Part shown: piece after piece, positions 24,188 through 35,291 of the stretch | How positions within the stretch are numbered: position 1 is the stretch's first letter | How the letters are laid out: each line of letters begins with the position of its first letter | NCBI GenBank assembly: GCA_037367355.1 | Contig: CM074702.1 | Location: 1,426,001 to 1,490,000, forward strand | Reading direction: 5' to 3' | Length of the DNA stretch: 64,000 nucleotides | DNA from: Neoscytalidium dimidiatum | Lineage: Eukaryota; Ascomycota; Dothideomycetes; Botryosphaeriales; Botryosphaeriaceae | Made by a program: the position numbers and the translations under genes | Notes under the pieces: generated by a model | Databases searched by the model: none | Told to the model about the DNA's origin: nothing | Seen by the model: only the letters and a program-made list of their open reading frames with translations

Positions 24188-25832
24188 CTAAACATAGATG
24201 TAGCAGAACGGACCTGCCAAGGTGCTCATCGCATCGCGGATCGTGATGCCCTCAGCATTGTACCCTAGCTCGATGATGTCGTCGAGGGTCGTGTTGCGGC
24301 TGGGTGGGCTGTTGTTGAGCGTGATGGTGCCGCCGACGGCGTAGGTGCGCGCGGCCACGTTTTGGTTTTGCCATGTCCACCACACGCGGTCAATCTGGGA
24401 GTGATGGAGGTAGAAAGTCTGTCGGGGGCCTTCTGTCAGCGATTTGGCGGTGGCCACCTGGGAGTTTAGGGGTGATCGGGAGGGCTCTAAACATACCGGA
24501 TCGCCAGGAGAGGCGAACAGATCTCCTCCGGGGTCACCATTCACTGTCATCTCGAAGGCTGTTAGCATTTACCTTGCGTATTGAAGGTCCCGGCGGTTGT
24601 GGGATGGCTATGGAGGAGACCAGGGTTGTGATGCGGGGATAAGTGGTGGGAGTCGATTCCAACTTACGTGCCCACCTGTATGCACTCCAAGGAAACCGTT
24701 AGGGAAATCCCCTTGCATCATAGTCTGGAAAGTGGAAATGTCACTGTAGGAGGTAATGAGGGACGAAGTGTTCAGATCGGTCGTCCACTGAGATGACACC
24801 CAGGAGTTGATGTCGCGGCGTATGCAACGCTCATTGAGGCCCAGACCATCGGCTTGGGGGTTTGTAGTAAGGTTATCGTACGCGGGCGAGAGGGGTCCGA
24901 GGCGAACTGTGAAGTTCTTGAATGGCCCGCTTGTCACGCAGCCGCCACCTTGAGCCTGAGGGATTGTAATGTATGGAAGAGCGGAAGAGGGGACGTAGAC
25001 GGGACTGTGCTCTTGGTATTCACCATTGCCACTCATGGAGGTGTCGCTGCCGTCGAAGATGGGAGAGCTGAGCGGGTCGAGCGCATACTTCGGCCAGTTC
25101 CAGTAGCTGCCAGAGATAGTCAGTTGATTTACTCCATAGCCACTTGTCGTGGGAAGAGCCTACGGCTGTGTGCCCTTGAAACCACACTCTTTCTTCAAAG
25201 CCTGCTCATACGTCCAAGTGAAATACCTGTCAAAGCACGCGTGTCAGTAATTTATACCCTTCTAAGGGATTTGGCTAGGGCGGAGCCGAGCAGGCATATC
25301 GAGAAGGTTTTGACGAACCTATGCCAAGAGAGGAAGTTTCCCTAACAATGTATCGTTCAGTGATACTTCTTTATGAGCGATTGAATTAGTTTGTAACTCA
25401 CCGTGCCGTGGATGCTCAAGGTTTGGTTGATGTGGGTGGCGACAAAGTCATCGTAGCGGGAGACGCAGCCAGGACACTTCTCCTTGGGCGTGATGGCAGG
25501 CTTGGTGGAGATGCATTGCACTGCCGCAATGTAATCCTTCTTCTCCGCTGCGGTCAGATTGCTCCTGCGTTCGAGGTCAGCATCTTATTATTTCTTGGAC
25601 GGGGACTTGGAAGCAAGCAAACACACCATTCCCTCCGCACGGCGACATTTTGGAGCGTGCAGTTGCTGGAGAAATAGCCATTGGCCTTCACGTAAGAGCC
25701 CAGGTTCGCCAGGGCTTGTGCCGCGAGCTTGTCAGTTTGAAGGAGGGACGTGGCAGGAGACTTCCTCTCGATTACGGCGCCATTGGCTGCAGCCAAAAGC
25801 GCCGCGGAGGCGACAATGCTCTCAAAACGCAT
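24188..25832 (-). CDS. Secreted tyrosinase (binuclear copper) domain protein
   Basis: Type-3 copper oxidase predicted to hydroxylate or oxidise phenols outside the cell. Seven exons: 25627-25832, 25402-25564, 25319-25341 (23 nt), 25164-25226, 24668-25106, 24497-24550 and 24188-24418, all joining in frame to 392 residues. A signal peptide is visible (MRFESIVASAALLAAANGA). The CuA site is in HINQTLSIHGTGNFLSWHR followed by YFTWTYEQAL, and PYWNWPKYA follows. The CuB site is in VHTGGHMTVNGDPGGDL and FYLHHSQIDRVWW. The protein ends at GPFCYIYV with no long C-terminal propeptide, so it belongs to the short tyrosinase-like group also found in secondary-metabolite loci. Exon 6 uses an unusual GAG acceptor, so that junction is the least certain. 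Physiological substrate is unknown. Confidence 0.88.
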
Positions 25833-28800
25833 TGTGGCGAACAATCCACAGATGTCAGACCCTGAGTTCCCCCAGGAATTGGCTTGGTAGAAGTCCGGTA
25901 GCGAGAAAACGTGGCAGAGGCGGCGGCAGCTGTCACTTTATCTGCTACGCTCTTGTTTTTTTTTTCTCCGAGCCCATTCGTAGGATTCTAGAAAGGAGGA
26001 GGAACTCGGCTATTCGCAGCCGTGTGGCACAGCCGGAGGCCTCGGAGAATTGGGATCCAGTGAGATTGCGGTTTTAATGCGCACGCCGGCGAAGCGGTAT
26101 TGGATTCGGTGAGGGAGACCTCAAACGGGGCGCATTTGCGAGAGGCAATGGCAATGCCACACAACCCGGCTCTTGAGCGGCAGTTGCTCGTATGATGGCG
26201 TCGAGAGGGAAGCCAGGTAGGGTCGCGTCCGGCACGTAGCGTGCAGAGTCCCCTCGCGCGAAGCCCGAGCGGCCGTTGGACTAGCTGGTGGCGGCCAGCT
26301 AGTCAAAGTGGGCTCCACGACCATCGTCTGCATGCGCCGCAATGCGGATGGGGGCCGAAAATAGGAAACAAAAATTAGGGTCCAATGGCCACAGCCTATG
26401 TAAGCGCTATTTCTCGCGGCGATGCACCTCCGCACGTTCAATCCAATAAGACTTCTGGATGCGAGATGTCGTCTCTGGCATCGTTGGAGATGCAGAAGTT
26501 GTGCAAAGAAATTGCAAGGAGGCTCTAGCCTTTGCATCCTTAGCACATAGGCTAGCATCCCCAGTGCTTATCTCTGGACTCCTGCGGGAACGGTTTGTAC
26601 GATTCAGTCAAGCACGGCTGCAGACAAAAATTGATCAAACCGCTCGCTTATTTGCACATGGTACACACGGAAAACTCCATTTCGTCCCCAAGTCAGGTAC
26701 GCCTCCAGAATGCATGACTGAAGAAAATGGGAACGCCGAAATATTGGAATCGACAATAATATGGTCATGTTATGCATAAAAATAAAGGGAGACCTACTCG
26801 AAAAGGATCTTCACGGTCACAGCGTCCCACGTCCCATGCAGTCCTTTAAACGGTTAAATGGAAAGGACGCGTAGACCTCCGTGTTGATTGAGCGAAACGC
26901 AAGGGGCTACAGGTGGTAGCCAATGTGAGGTACCTCGAGTTCCTGGCCCGATTATGGACCAATCAACTGGAACCGACGCATTCAACCGGACGTGGGGTGC
27001 TCTAAGGATAACTACATAGCAGCCCAAGTTGGACACGACGGAGAGGAGAGAGAGAGAAAAAAAAAAAAAAGAGGTCCACTACGAAATTCATGGCCACTCT
27101 TCAAAAATCAAAGTGCCTACAAACACAGGGCGAGATTGAAGGTCCGCTTCAGTATGTTCTCACAGCTATCATAGATGGACAAGCATTCGGGGTTCTAACT
27201 TGCATAGGCTCGGATCTGGCGGAGTTAGTTGGTCAATGATCTCGTACGTAAAATGATCGACGTTGAGTGCTCGACCCGAGTCCGCGGACTGGCGAGGCCG
27301 GAGGATGGGGCCAGGAGGGTGGCGTCAAGCGGTTCGCGTAGCGGCTCTCTGAAGAAGGCGGAGTGGATCCTGGCAGGCGGAGCGGAGCAAAGCAGAGCAG
27401 GCGGTCCGGACCTTGTGCATGGGGGTTGATTGCTGCCCCTGGCCTGTTCTCTCTCCGGCTGGCCCGCTGGGGAAGGCATCCCGGGCGATGCTCTGCAGAT
27501 TTGCGTCTTGTGTCTTGCTCGCACGGGCGACGACGACGATCCAGCACCGATCTCCCGCAACTGGAGATGGCGGGCGACGGAGGAGCGGCAGTGTGTCAAA
27601 AGTCTCGGAGGGCATGGTCAGCGGCCCACGGAGGCCGGAGGCCAGAGGCCAGAGGCCAGAGGTCAGAGGTCAGAGGTCAGAGGCAGGGCTGGCGGCTCTT
27701 CTGGTAGCGGTGAGATGGCCAGATCAGGCAGCCGTCAGCTGCAGCGGCACGGGGGAGAGTGGGACGCGTGTGAGGGCACATGTGGCTTGGGCGAGGGCTG
27801 AATCGCAGATAGAGAGGGCGCGGGAAGGCGGCGGTTGCAGGAGGCAGGAAGCACTGACGCGCGCCGTGGATGAGTGGGTGAGTGAGTGGGTGAGCGAGTG
27901 GATCAAAGGACGTCGGCAAGCGAGGCTGCCAGGGCCGCGTTCCAACCCGTTCCACCCGCCGCGACCCAGGCCCGCCGGATCATGTCGCCCAGCCAATCAC
28001 CGCAGGCTCTCCGTCGTATCCCCCAGACCATGCCACAGATCTTGGTCGCTTGCACGTCGAGTTGCATCTGCGCCGCATCCAACCCCCACTACCCTGCTCT
28101 TCCGCCATCGGCCTGCTTCCCGTGCCTGGAACTGCCTGCCTAGCGTTGAAACCGCACCCGCGCCCACAGCCTCCCTTCTAGCCTCGCCCTACTCGCCTTC
28201 TACTGCCCTCGACTGCCACCAGCTCGAGCGCTGTCTGCGCCGCCACCCGCTGTACCGCCAGACCCGACGACGCCTGCCGTCCCAGCTAATGTGCCAACCC
28301 TCGAGTCCCGGGGCGCAATCGATTCCCGTACGCCCGCCTGCCTTGACCTGCCTTGACCTGAATCGGCCGCTGGCGCTGCCCCCGCCAGCAACGCTAACGA
28401 CCCGGGTGAGGGCTGTGTGTAACGGCGGGGGGGACGCTGTTGTACGCCATGACTTGAGACGTCCGTTTGGGGGCACGGCTTTGGGCGCCGCCAACCTCGT
28501 TGCATCATCTTCGCTATGAGGTCCCCATGTCGGCCATCGCTGCCTGTCGCCGTTGATTGACGGATCACCACCCTGATCCGCGCCTCTCACGGCTAGTTCC
28601 ATCGCCTTTCGCTTTCGAGAAGCCTCGATTCATTGTTCTCTGAGTCGGGGACAGCCAAGCCTCTGAGCTGAGCAGCGAAGGATGATAGGGCAGCCTCAGG
28701 GCCCTCGGCACTCTCGGGATGCGCCGGTTGACCGTGAACTGGCGTCGCCCCTGGGCCGGTGCATGCTGCTGTATACGACTCTGCCGCGAAACCGCGTCTT

Positions 28801-29418
28801 ATACCGTTCTTATGCCCTCTTCGATGCCGTTTTGGGCCCCACCGGCTCGTCACCCGAGCGCACAAATCCCCTCCTCCCACGCGGTGGCGCCCTCCGGCGC
28901 ACTCTCGGCTGCTCGCCACACCAGACCTGCACCTGCTCCTGCAGCAAAGATGTCTCCGGCCTGGTCTGTTTCCGGAATGGATACAGCTGAACCCTGCCTG
29001 CACCACGACCGACATCCTTAATCTGCTCGTAGCCTAACTCCTCTTGTGTGAAGCTCCTCCGCCCGCCATGTGCTCCACGGCAAGCTGCAGATTCTGTGAC
29101 TGGGACGCGCTCACTTGGCGCGCCAGGCACAGGTACGCCATCTGGAAGCTCGCCCGTCTTTCCTGCAATATCCCAACCAGCGAAATACCTTAACACCCGA
29201 ACTTCCTTCCGTTTTCCCTCCCGATCATATTGCCTAAGCGGTTCCACCCTATGTTCACTGTTTTCATTAAGAGCCCTCTCTCATAGTTCGAGTCAGCTCT
29301 CTTTACATGTAACAGCCAACTGCTCTCCCAGATTCCCACTTCCAAAACATACTTGCTGTTGGGTCAGCACAGAGCAACGGCGGCCGGCCGCACCACAGGC
29401 GCATCAACAACAGCAAAT
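25833..29418. other. Gene-poor interval with simple repeats
   Basis: About 3.6 kb without a recognisable gene. It contains an A-run (27058-27071), an eight-copy heptamer repeat (27630-27685), a GTGA/GGTGA-rich tract (27871-27901) and CT-rich leader-like sequence toward 29418. A 368-codon open frame at 27413-28519 is arginine/proline-rich, crosses the heptamer repeat and has no family resemblance. The right end is probably a long 5' leader of the rhodopsin-domain gene. Confidence 0.5.
27630..27685. repeat. Eight-copy heptamer tandem repeat
   Basis: Units read GGAGGCC twice, AGAGGCC twice, AGAGGTC three times and a last AGAGGCA. The gradual change along the array suggests stepwise duplication. 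It lies in non-coding sequence. Confidence 0.85.
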
Positions 29419-31108
29419 ATGTCCGTATACCTCAAGCGCCAGTCCGGCTCGGATACTGTTGCCGACGGCTCGGGCCTCGCTGCCTACCCACCGGACTATG
29501 TGAGCTTCAGCGCCGCCGACGAGATCCTCTCCATCACGGGCGTCTTCTGCGCCTTGTCCTTAGTAGTGGTGATACTTCGCCTCTACGTAAGGGGCTGGAT
29601 GCTGAGATTCGTTGGCCCGGACGATTGCGTTATGCTGATAGCAATGGTCAGTACATTGCCACCCACCACGTCTCTAACAGAGATCGGATTTTAACCTGAT
29701 CTGCCACTAAAACTCTCTCTCTCATCCGGCAGGCATTGAGTGTTGTTGTAATGGTCTGTTTCATTGAAGAGACAAAATACGGTCTAGGAAAACATGCCGC
29801 CATCATGGTCATGGATCCCGTGGGCTATACAAAGTTCTCCAAGTGGTTGTATGTCCATGCTCTCATCGTTATGGTTGCCGTCAGTGCGGTAAAGATTTCA
29901 ATCGCACTGTTCCTTATGCGACTTGCCCAACGCACAAGGAATGTCAGGTTCCTCTGGGGCATGATCGGTGAGTGAATCCGGATAGTATCCAGAGGGCAGG
30001 GTGGCTGACACTCTCCGCATAGTTTTCCTGATCCTGTTCACCATATCCTGCGCATGTACATTGATATTCCAATGTTCGCCGGTTGCTGCTGCCTGGGACT
30101 ACTCTCTCCGCCCACCGACTGGCAACGCCAAATGCTTCTCGATGTCGACATTCAGAAACATTGGCATGTTCAATAGTAGTAAGTCGTACTGGAAAGGACT
30201 GCCGGAGTCGCCTACTGAATCTTTATGTACAGTTGTGAACATCTTGACCGACTTCCTATTTGCTTCTCTCCCTGTGCCCCTTATCTGGAAGCTGCAGGTG
30301 AATCTACGTACCAAACTCACTCTGGTATCCGTTCTCAGCCTCGGCTACTTCGCGTCGGCGGCCGCCATAGTCAAGTGTGTGATGCAATGGAATGTCCTAA
30401 ATGATCCGGATTGGACTGTGTAAGTATTCATCGCTGGCCGTTCTTGTCACCTGTTGCCCAAATGGAGTTGTTTGTGGGCCACAGTTTCAAAATGAAAAGG
30501 GCCGGGAATTCCAACGCAGACACCCTATTACTTGGATTAGGAACTATAACTAACAAAGTCTTCCTCTTGGTAGTCACGATTCTTTCAACGTATGGAATTA
30601 CATCGAACTGAACATCGGGATTGTCGCGGCTAGCCTGCCAGCTTTGAAGCCTCTCTTCAACTGGTTCCTCGAGACTGCGCGCGCCATCACCAGCTCAGGT
30701 GGACGCAGCGGAAGCCGCCGGCCTACGGGATATAATGCTTACGGCAGCCGGTCTGCTGCTCTCGGATACCTCAAACAGCCGGATAGCTCGAGCTTCGCGC
30801 TGACAAATATGTCTCGGTCCCGCGGCGACACGGAAAATATGAAAGTGGATCCATATGTCGCGCAAGTGTCCGTAGGCGTCCAAGAGGCGGGAAAGCAGAA
30901 CCCGAGGCTGGACAAAGGACTGCCCCTAAGCTCGAAGGGAAGTAGGGAATCCTCGGGAGCCGTGTCCAAAGCTTCGAAGGAGGGAGAAAAGGATTGGGAG
31001 CTCGAGGCAAGGAAAACCAGTGGCGATGGTATCTTACCACAGGACGGAGATGCACGGAGACCGCGAGGTCACGTTATATTGCGGACAACGGAGGTGCATG
31101 TGAGCTGA
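29419..31108 (+). CDS. Fungal rhodopsin-domain (PTH11-like, no CFEM) 7TM protein
   Basis: Integral plasma-membrane protein of the fungal-specific family often annotated as rhodopsin domain and related to PTH11-type receptors. Exons are 29419-29646, 29733-29967, 30023-30178, 30233-30419 and 30574-31108, giving 446 residues. Seven hydrophobic helices are apparent: ILSITGVFCALSLVVVILRLY, MLIAMALSVVVMVCF, LYVHALIVMVAVSAVKISIAL, VFLILFTISCACTLIF, MVNILTDFLFASLPVPLIW-like, LTLVSVLSLGYFASAAAIVK and IGIVAASLPALKPLF. Family markers are GPDDCVM after helix 1 and the WNYIELNIGIVAASLPALKP block. There is no cysteine-rich CFEM domain at the N-terminus. The last 130 residues are a Ser/Lys-rich cytoplasmic tail. 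Ligand or signalling role is unknown. Confidence 0.85.
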
Positions 31109-32296
31109 GTATTTTGCTTCCATCAGTACGGACACGGACGGGTGGGTCTCTTTCTGTTTCGCACTTTCTTTGTCCTTTTGTCAAACTTTGTCAGTATTAT
31201 CCCCCCTTGATACCTCTTTGCTTCTCGATGCTGCAGTTCCTTTTTCCCAGTCGTATTGCACAGTACACACGACGTCATCACCGAGGCTAGGTTCCTCAGT
31301 GGTGTCTCCCAAAAACGAAGAAAAATTTGTTCACAGTTGCAAAGATGCAGAAACCGGAAAACTTTCGAACAACATGCAAGCGTCACGCGATCATCTCGTG
31401 CGGGGTCAGGATCTCGAGGCTGGAGACTCCACACTCCGCTCTCATGTTCGTGCATGCCGTCCGTGTTCTGTTCCCACAAGCAAGCTCTGGATCCGTTCGT
31501 GGTCCGACAAAGTTTTCATATTGCGGAGATTGCCGGCCGAAAAAAGGCCTTTTCTGTGACGTTACGATCGAACGTCAACGACGGCAGCAGGGTTGGGTTA
31601 GGAACTAGGTTGGGAAAGGGCGGGGACAAAGTATATCGTGAGGCTAATATAGACTGACAGGAACTCAGGCTTAGCTTTATGCTTCTCAGCAAACCGGGTC
31701 CCTGGAGAGCGTTAAACTGGGCTTGGCGCATCCAGGCCACGGCCAGCACCAGATGGACGAGTCCTCCATCCGGCTTGGGATCAGCGGATATGCGGGGAGA
31801 TGCGGGGCGTGCAGCCCTTCGTGCAGCAGGGGTTGCCGATTCCAAAGCCGAGGTTTGCGCGACGGCCCAATCCGCTTGCCTTCTGCTCGACTGCTCCGGC
31901 CGGACAGCGGTCCATCTTCGTTTCTTCGAGTCAACACCGCAACCCAGTGGCATGCTCAGGAACCGCTATGACGCACGTCATGTGGCTTTCGGTCCAAACC
32001 ACCCCGAGCCGCCAACCGCCGTCTCCCCAGTCTCTCCTCAAGCTTCCCCACGATTCCTATCGCTGTCCGCCTGGCGACCCCGTGGCCCTGATCGGAGCAT
32101 TCCCTTCTTGCCAAATGATCCCGCGACCGCCTCTACCGGGGCCACCCGCCTCGGCCGTCACTGTCCCGTCGGTGGCGGCTCGTGAGGCTCGAACGACGGT
32201 GGAAGCACAAACCAAGACCTCTCTCTTTAAAGCCGCTGCTTCCTCTCACGCCCTACTTCCGCAAGCCTCCGACGCAAATCCGTGGTCGCCGCAGCA
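31109..32296. promoter_or_regulatory. Intergenic region upstream of GH78 gene
   Basis: This 1.2-kb interval lies between two genes on the same strand. It presumably holds the 3' UTR of the membrane protein and the promoter of the glycosidase. Open frames inside are shadows without family resemblance and no known site is claimed. Confidence 0.4.
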
Positions 32297-34527
32297 ATGG
32301 CTTCATACAGCTCCATCCGCCGTTCTGCAGCCTTTCTCGCATCCTTCGCAGCTTCCACAATTGCTGTGCCCTACGAGCAGTACATTCTAGCCCCCTCGAG
32401 CCGTACTTTGCACCCCGTGTCGGTATGGAAGGTCAATGGCACTGTCACCGGCCCTGAGACTGTCACCGGTGACTCTCTCGGCAGCGCAACCTTCACCGAT
32501 GCCTCGGCCGTCACCTTCGACTACGAGAAGAACATCGCCGGCCTCGTCTCGTTGACCATTGGCGACGTATCCGACGGAGACCAGTACATCGGTCTTACCT
32601 TCTCCGAAAGTTCCTTGTGGATATCGGGCGAGGCCAGTGATGGTACCGCTGACGAAGCCGTGGATGAGATTGTCTGGTTCCAGCCGAAAGAGGCTGGTGT
32701 CTACACTCTCCCACCGCAGAACGCTCGCGGCGCCTTTAGGTATTTGAGCTTGGTGCACAACACCACCGGCACCTTGGAGGTGACGCAGGTCACTACCCAC
32801 TACACGGCAATGCCGCATTACGCGGAGGACCAATTGAGGAATTACACCGGTTATTTCCACTGTGAAGGTAATTTTGCCCGATGATTAAACAGGTGGAAGG
32901 TAGCAACTGACTCGTAATAGATGAACTACTCAACCGTATCTGGTATGCCGGTAAGTTTCCTGTCCACTTCTTAGCCAAAAGGTTGAATTTACCATGCTGA
33001 CTCTATAATAGGCGCGTACACCAACCAAATCTGCACGATCGATCCTCACTATGGCAATTCTCTCAACTTCCTGGGTAAAAATTTGTCCGAGGGAATCCCA
33101 CCGCTACCGTGGTGGACCAACACCACAATTTCCAACGGAACTTCGGTGCTCGTCGATGGTGCCAAACGTGATAGGCTTGTGTGGGCCGGTGACATGGCTA
33201 TCGCGGTCCCGGGTATCGTCACCTCGACGAACGATCTCATCTCGATACAAAACTCTCTCACGTCCCTCTTCGATATCCAAAACAAGACCTCTGGCCAGCT
33301 GCCATACGCCGGTCGCCCGTTCCCTCTCAGGCTTTCGCACACATACCACTTGTACACCGTTCTGGGTGTGTCTGACTACTTTTTGTACACGGTAAGACCA
33401 GAGAACCGTTGGGATGTGTTCAAGTTGAGCCTTGGCTGACACTGCACCAGGGTGATTTGGACTACCTCCAAAGCCTATGGGATGACATTAAGCTCGCCAT
33501 GAACTTCTCCCTCGGCTTCATCGACGAGAGCGGTCTCATGAATGTCACGTCCCCCAATGACTGGCTTCGCTTCGGCATGGGCGGCCACAACATCGAGGCC
33601 AACGCCATCCTCTACTACACCATCAACCAAGTGTCTATCCTCGCCTCCGCCCTCAATGAGACTGACCTCCTAAATTCCTGGGCCTCGACCGCCGAGACCA
33701 TCAAAGACTCCGCCAACGCCCTTCTCTGGGACGCCGACGCCGGTCTCTACCGCGACAACGAGACCACCACCCTCCACCCGCAAGACGGCAATGCCTGGGC
33801 CGTCGTCGCCAACCTGACCCTCAACTCGACGCAATCCGAATCCATCTCCAACCAGCTCGCCGCGCGCTGGACGGCCTACGGCGCACCGGCGCCCGAGGCC
33901 GCCGACGCCATCTCGCCTTTCATCAGCGGCTTTGAGCTGCAGGCGCACCTGCGCGCGGGCAACGCCAGCGCCGCGCTCGACCTGATGCGCCTGCAGTGGG
34001 GCTTCATGCTCGATGACCCGCGCATGACCAACTCCACCTTCATCGAGGGCTACAGCACCACCGGCGAGCTCCACTACGCCCCGTACACCCTCGACCCTCG
34101 CATCTCGCACGCCCACGGCTGGGCCACGGGGCCCACCAGCACTCTCACCTTCCTCGTCGCCGGCATCCAGCTGCTCACCGCCGCCGGCGAGACCTGGGCC
34201 ATCGCCCCGAGCCTGGGCGACCTGACCACCGCCGAAGCCGGCTTCATCACGGGCCTGGGCAGCTTCAGCGTCAACAACACGCGCGACCCGCAGACGGGCG
34301 CCTTCGCCGTCGCGTTCGAAACGCCGGCCGGCACGACCGGCTCGCTGAGCGTCGAGTATCCCGCTTGCTACGGCACGCTGGTGGTGAGCGGTGGCGCGGC
34401 GGAGGGGAATGGGACCACTGGTCGGAGCGTCGATGTCAGGGCGGCGGATAAGTTGGTCGCCACGGATAGGGTTGTGGTGGATGGATTGGCGGGCGGGAAG
34501 TGGAGGGCTGAGTTTGCGTGCGCGTAG
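32297..34527 (+). CDS. Secreted GH78-like alpha-L-rhamnosidase (six-hairpin glycosidase)
   Basis: Predicted extracellular glycoside hydrolase of the alpha-L-rhamnosidase type, releasing terminal rhamnose from plant glycosides or pectin. Exons are 32297-32867, 32921-32950 (30 nt), 33012-33391 and 33451-34527, giving 685 residues. The N-terminus has a signal peptide (SIRRSAAFLASFAASTIAV). A beta-rich region (about 25-180) precedes the (alpha/alpha)6 barrel. The family motif DGAKRDRLVWAGDM, which carries acidic residues used for catalysis, lies at about 250-265. The later barrel motif SHAHGWATGPTSTL lies at about 590. At least ten N-x-S/T sequons fit a secreted glycoprotein. Rising GC3 in the last exon mirrors other genes here. 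It converges with the NRPS gene and is probably outside the siderophore cluster. Confidence 0.88.
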
Positions 34528-35291
34528 GGGGGGATGCTAGGTTTTTAAGCGTGAGTAGAGCAAACAAGGAAAAAGCATTGTACCGTTCTTGATGATTGGC
34601 CTGTTAGGGCTTGTATGTAATGAATGTAATGAATAGCATGGGAAGAGGGGGATCCACTCATTGCTCGCCTTGGAAAGTTTGCTATCACCGTCTTAGACAT
34701 GACAGTGTCGTTCATCAATGCCTTCGTCGTGCTGCGCCCCGAATGATAGAGTCAGTGTACCATTGACTACGAGCTCAACGAGATCGCCATTTCCCTCGGA
34801 CTTCACACAGTTTTGTCCACTCCGAACTTGCGGTGCAGACGGTGTAACAATGGCATATTCGATTTTTTTTTTTTTTCGCAGCAACACTCCGGTGACTATC
34901 TAGATCATCATAACAAGAACCTCTATATGATCAAAGGACTGCTAAAAGCCATCTACTACCACTCCAACTACCTAAGCGATGGGACCCAATTAGTCCCGCT
35001 CGTGATGGTAATGAGCTGTGGATAGACGAAGGGTCAGTCTACTGTCTTGGGGGCTGAGGTGTATAAAGTCACAATCCTGTTTCCTTTTTTTTTTTTTCCC
35101 CCGCCATCCTTGTAGGAAAAAATTGAAAATTTGCGTCTGTATACCTGAGAATGCCAGTGAGCAACTTATTTACCGATAGAAAGCTATTTACAAGGCCATC
35201 CCAATATGCATTGCTAAGCGATGTTGATCTGTACTTTCGCTTCGCGAGATCCTTCCAAACTACTACATTCCTCCCTTTCGCACAACGGCGC
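34528..35291. other. Convergent intergenic region GH78 / NRPS
   Basis: This 764-bp interval contains the two converging 3' ends. T-runs occur at 34863-34876 and 35083-35098. It marks the left edge of the siderophore cluster. Nothing else is seen. Confidence 0.5.

Noticed and set aside
27413..28519. 368-codon open frame on the plus strand
   Set aside because: Arginine/proline/serine-rich, crosses a heptamer tandem repeat, no family motif, and several other frames are equally open in this GC-rich stretch.
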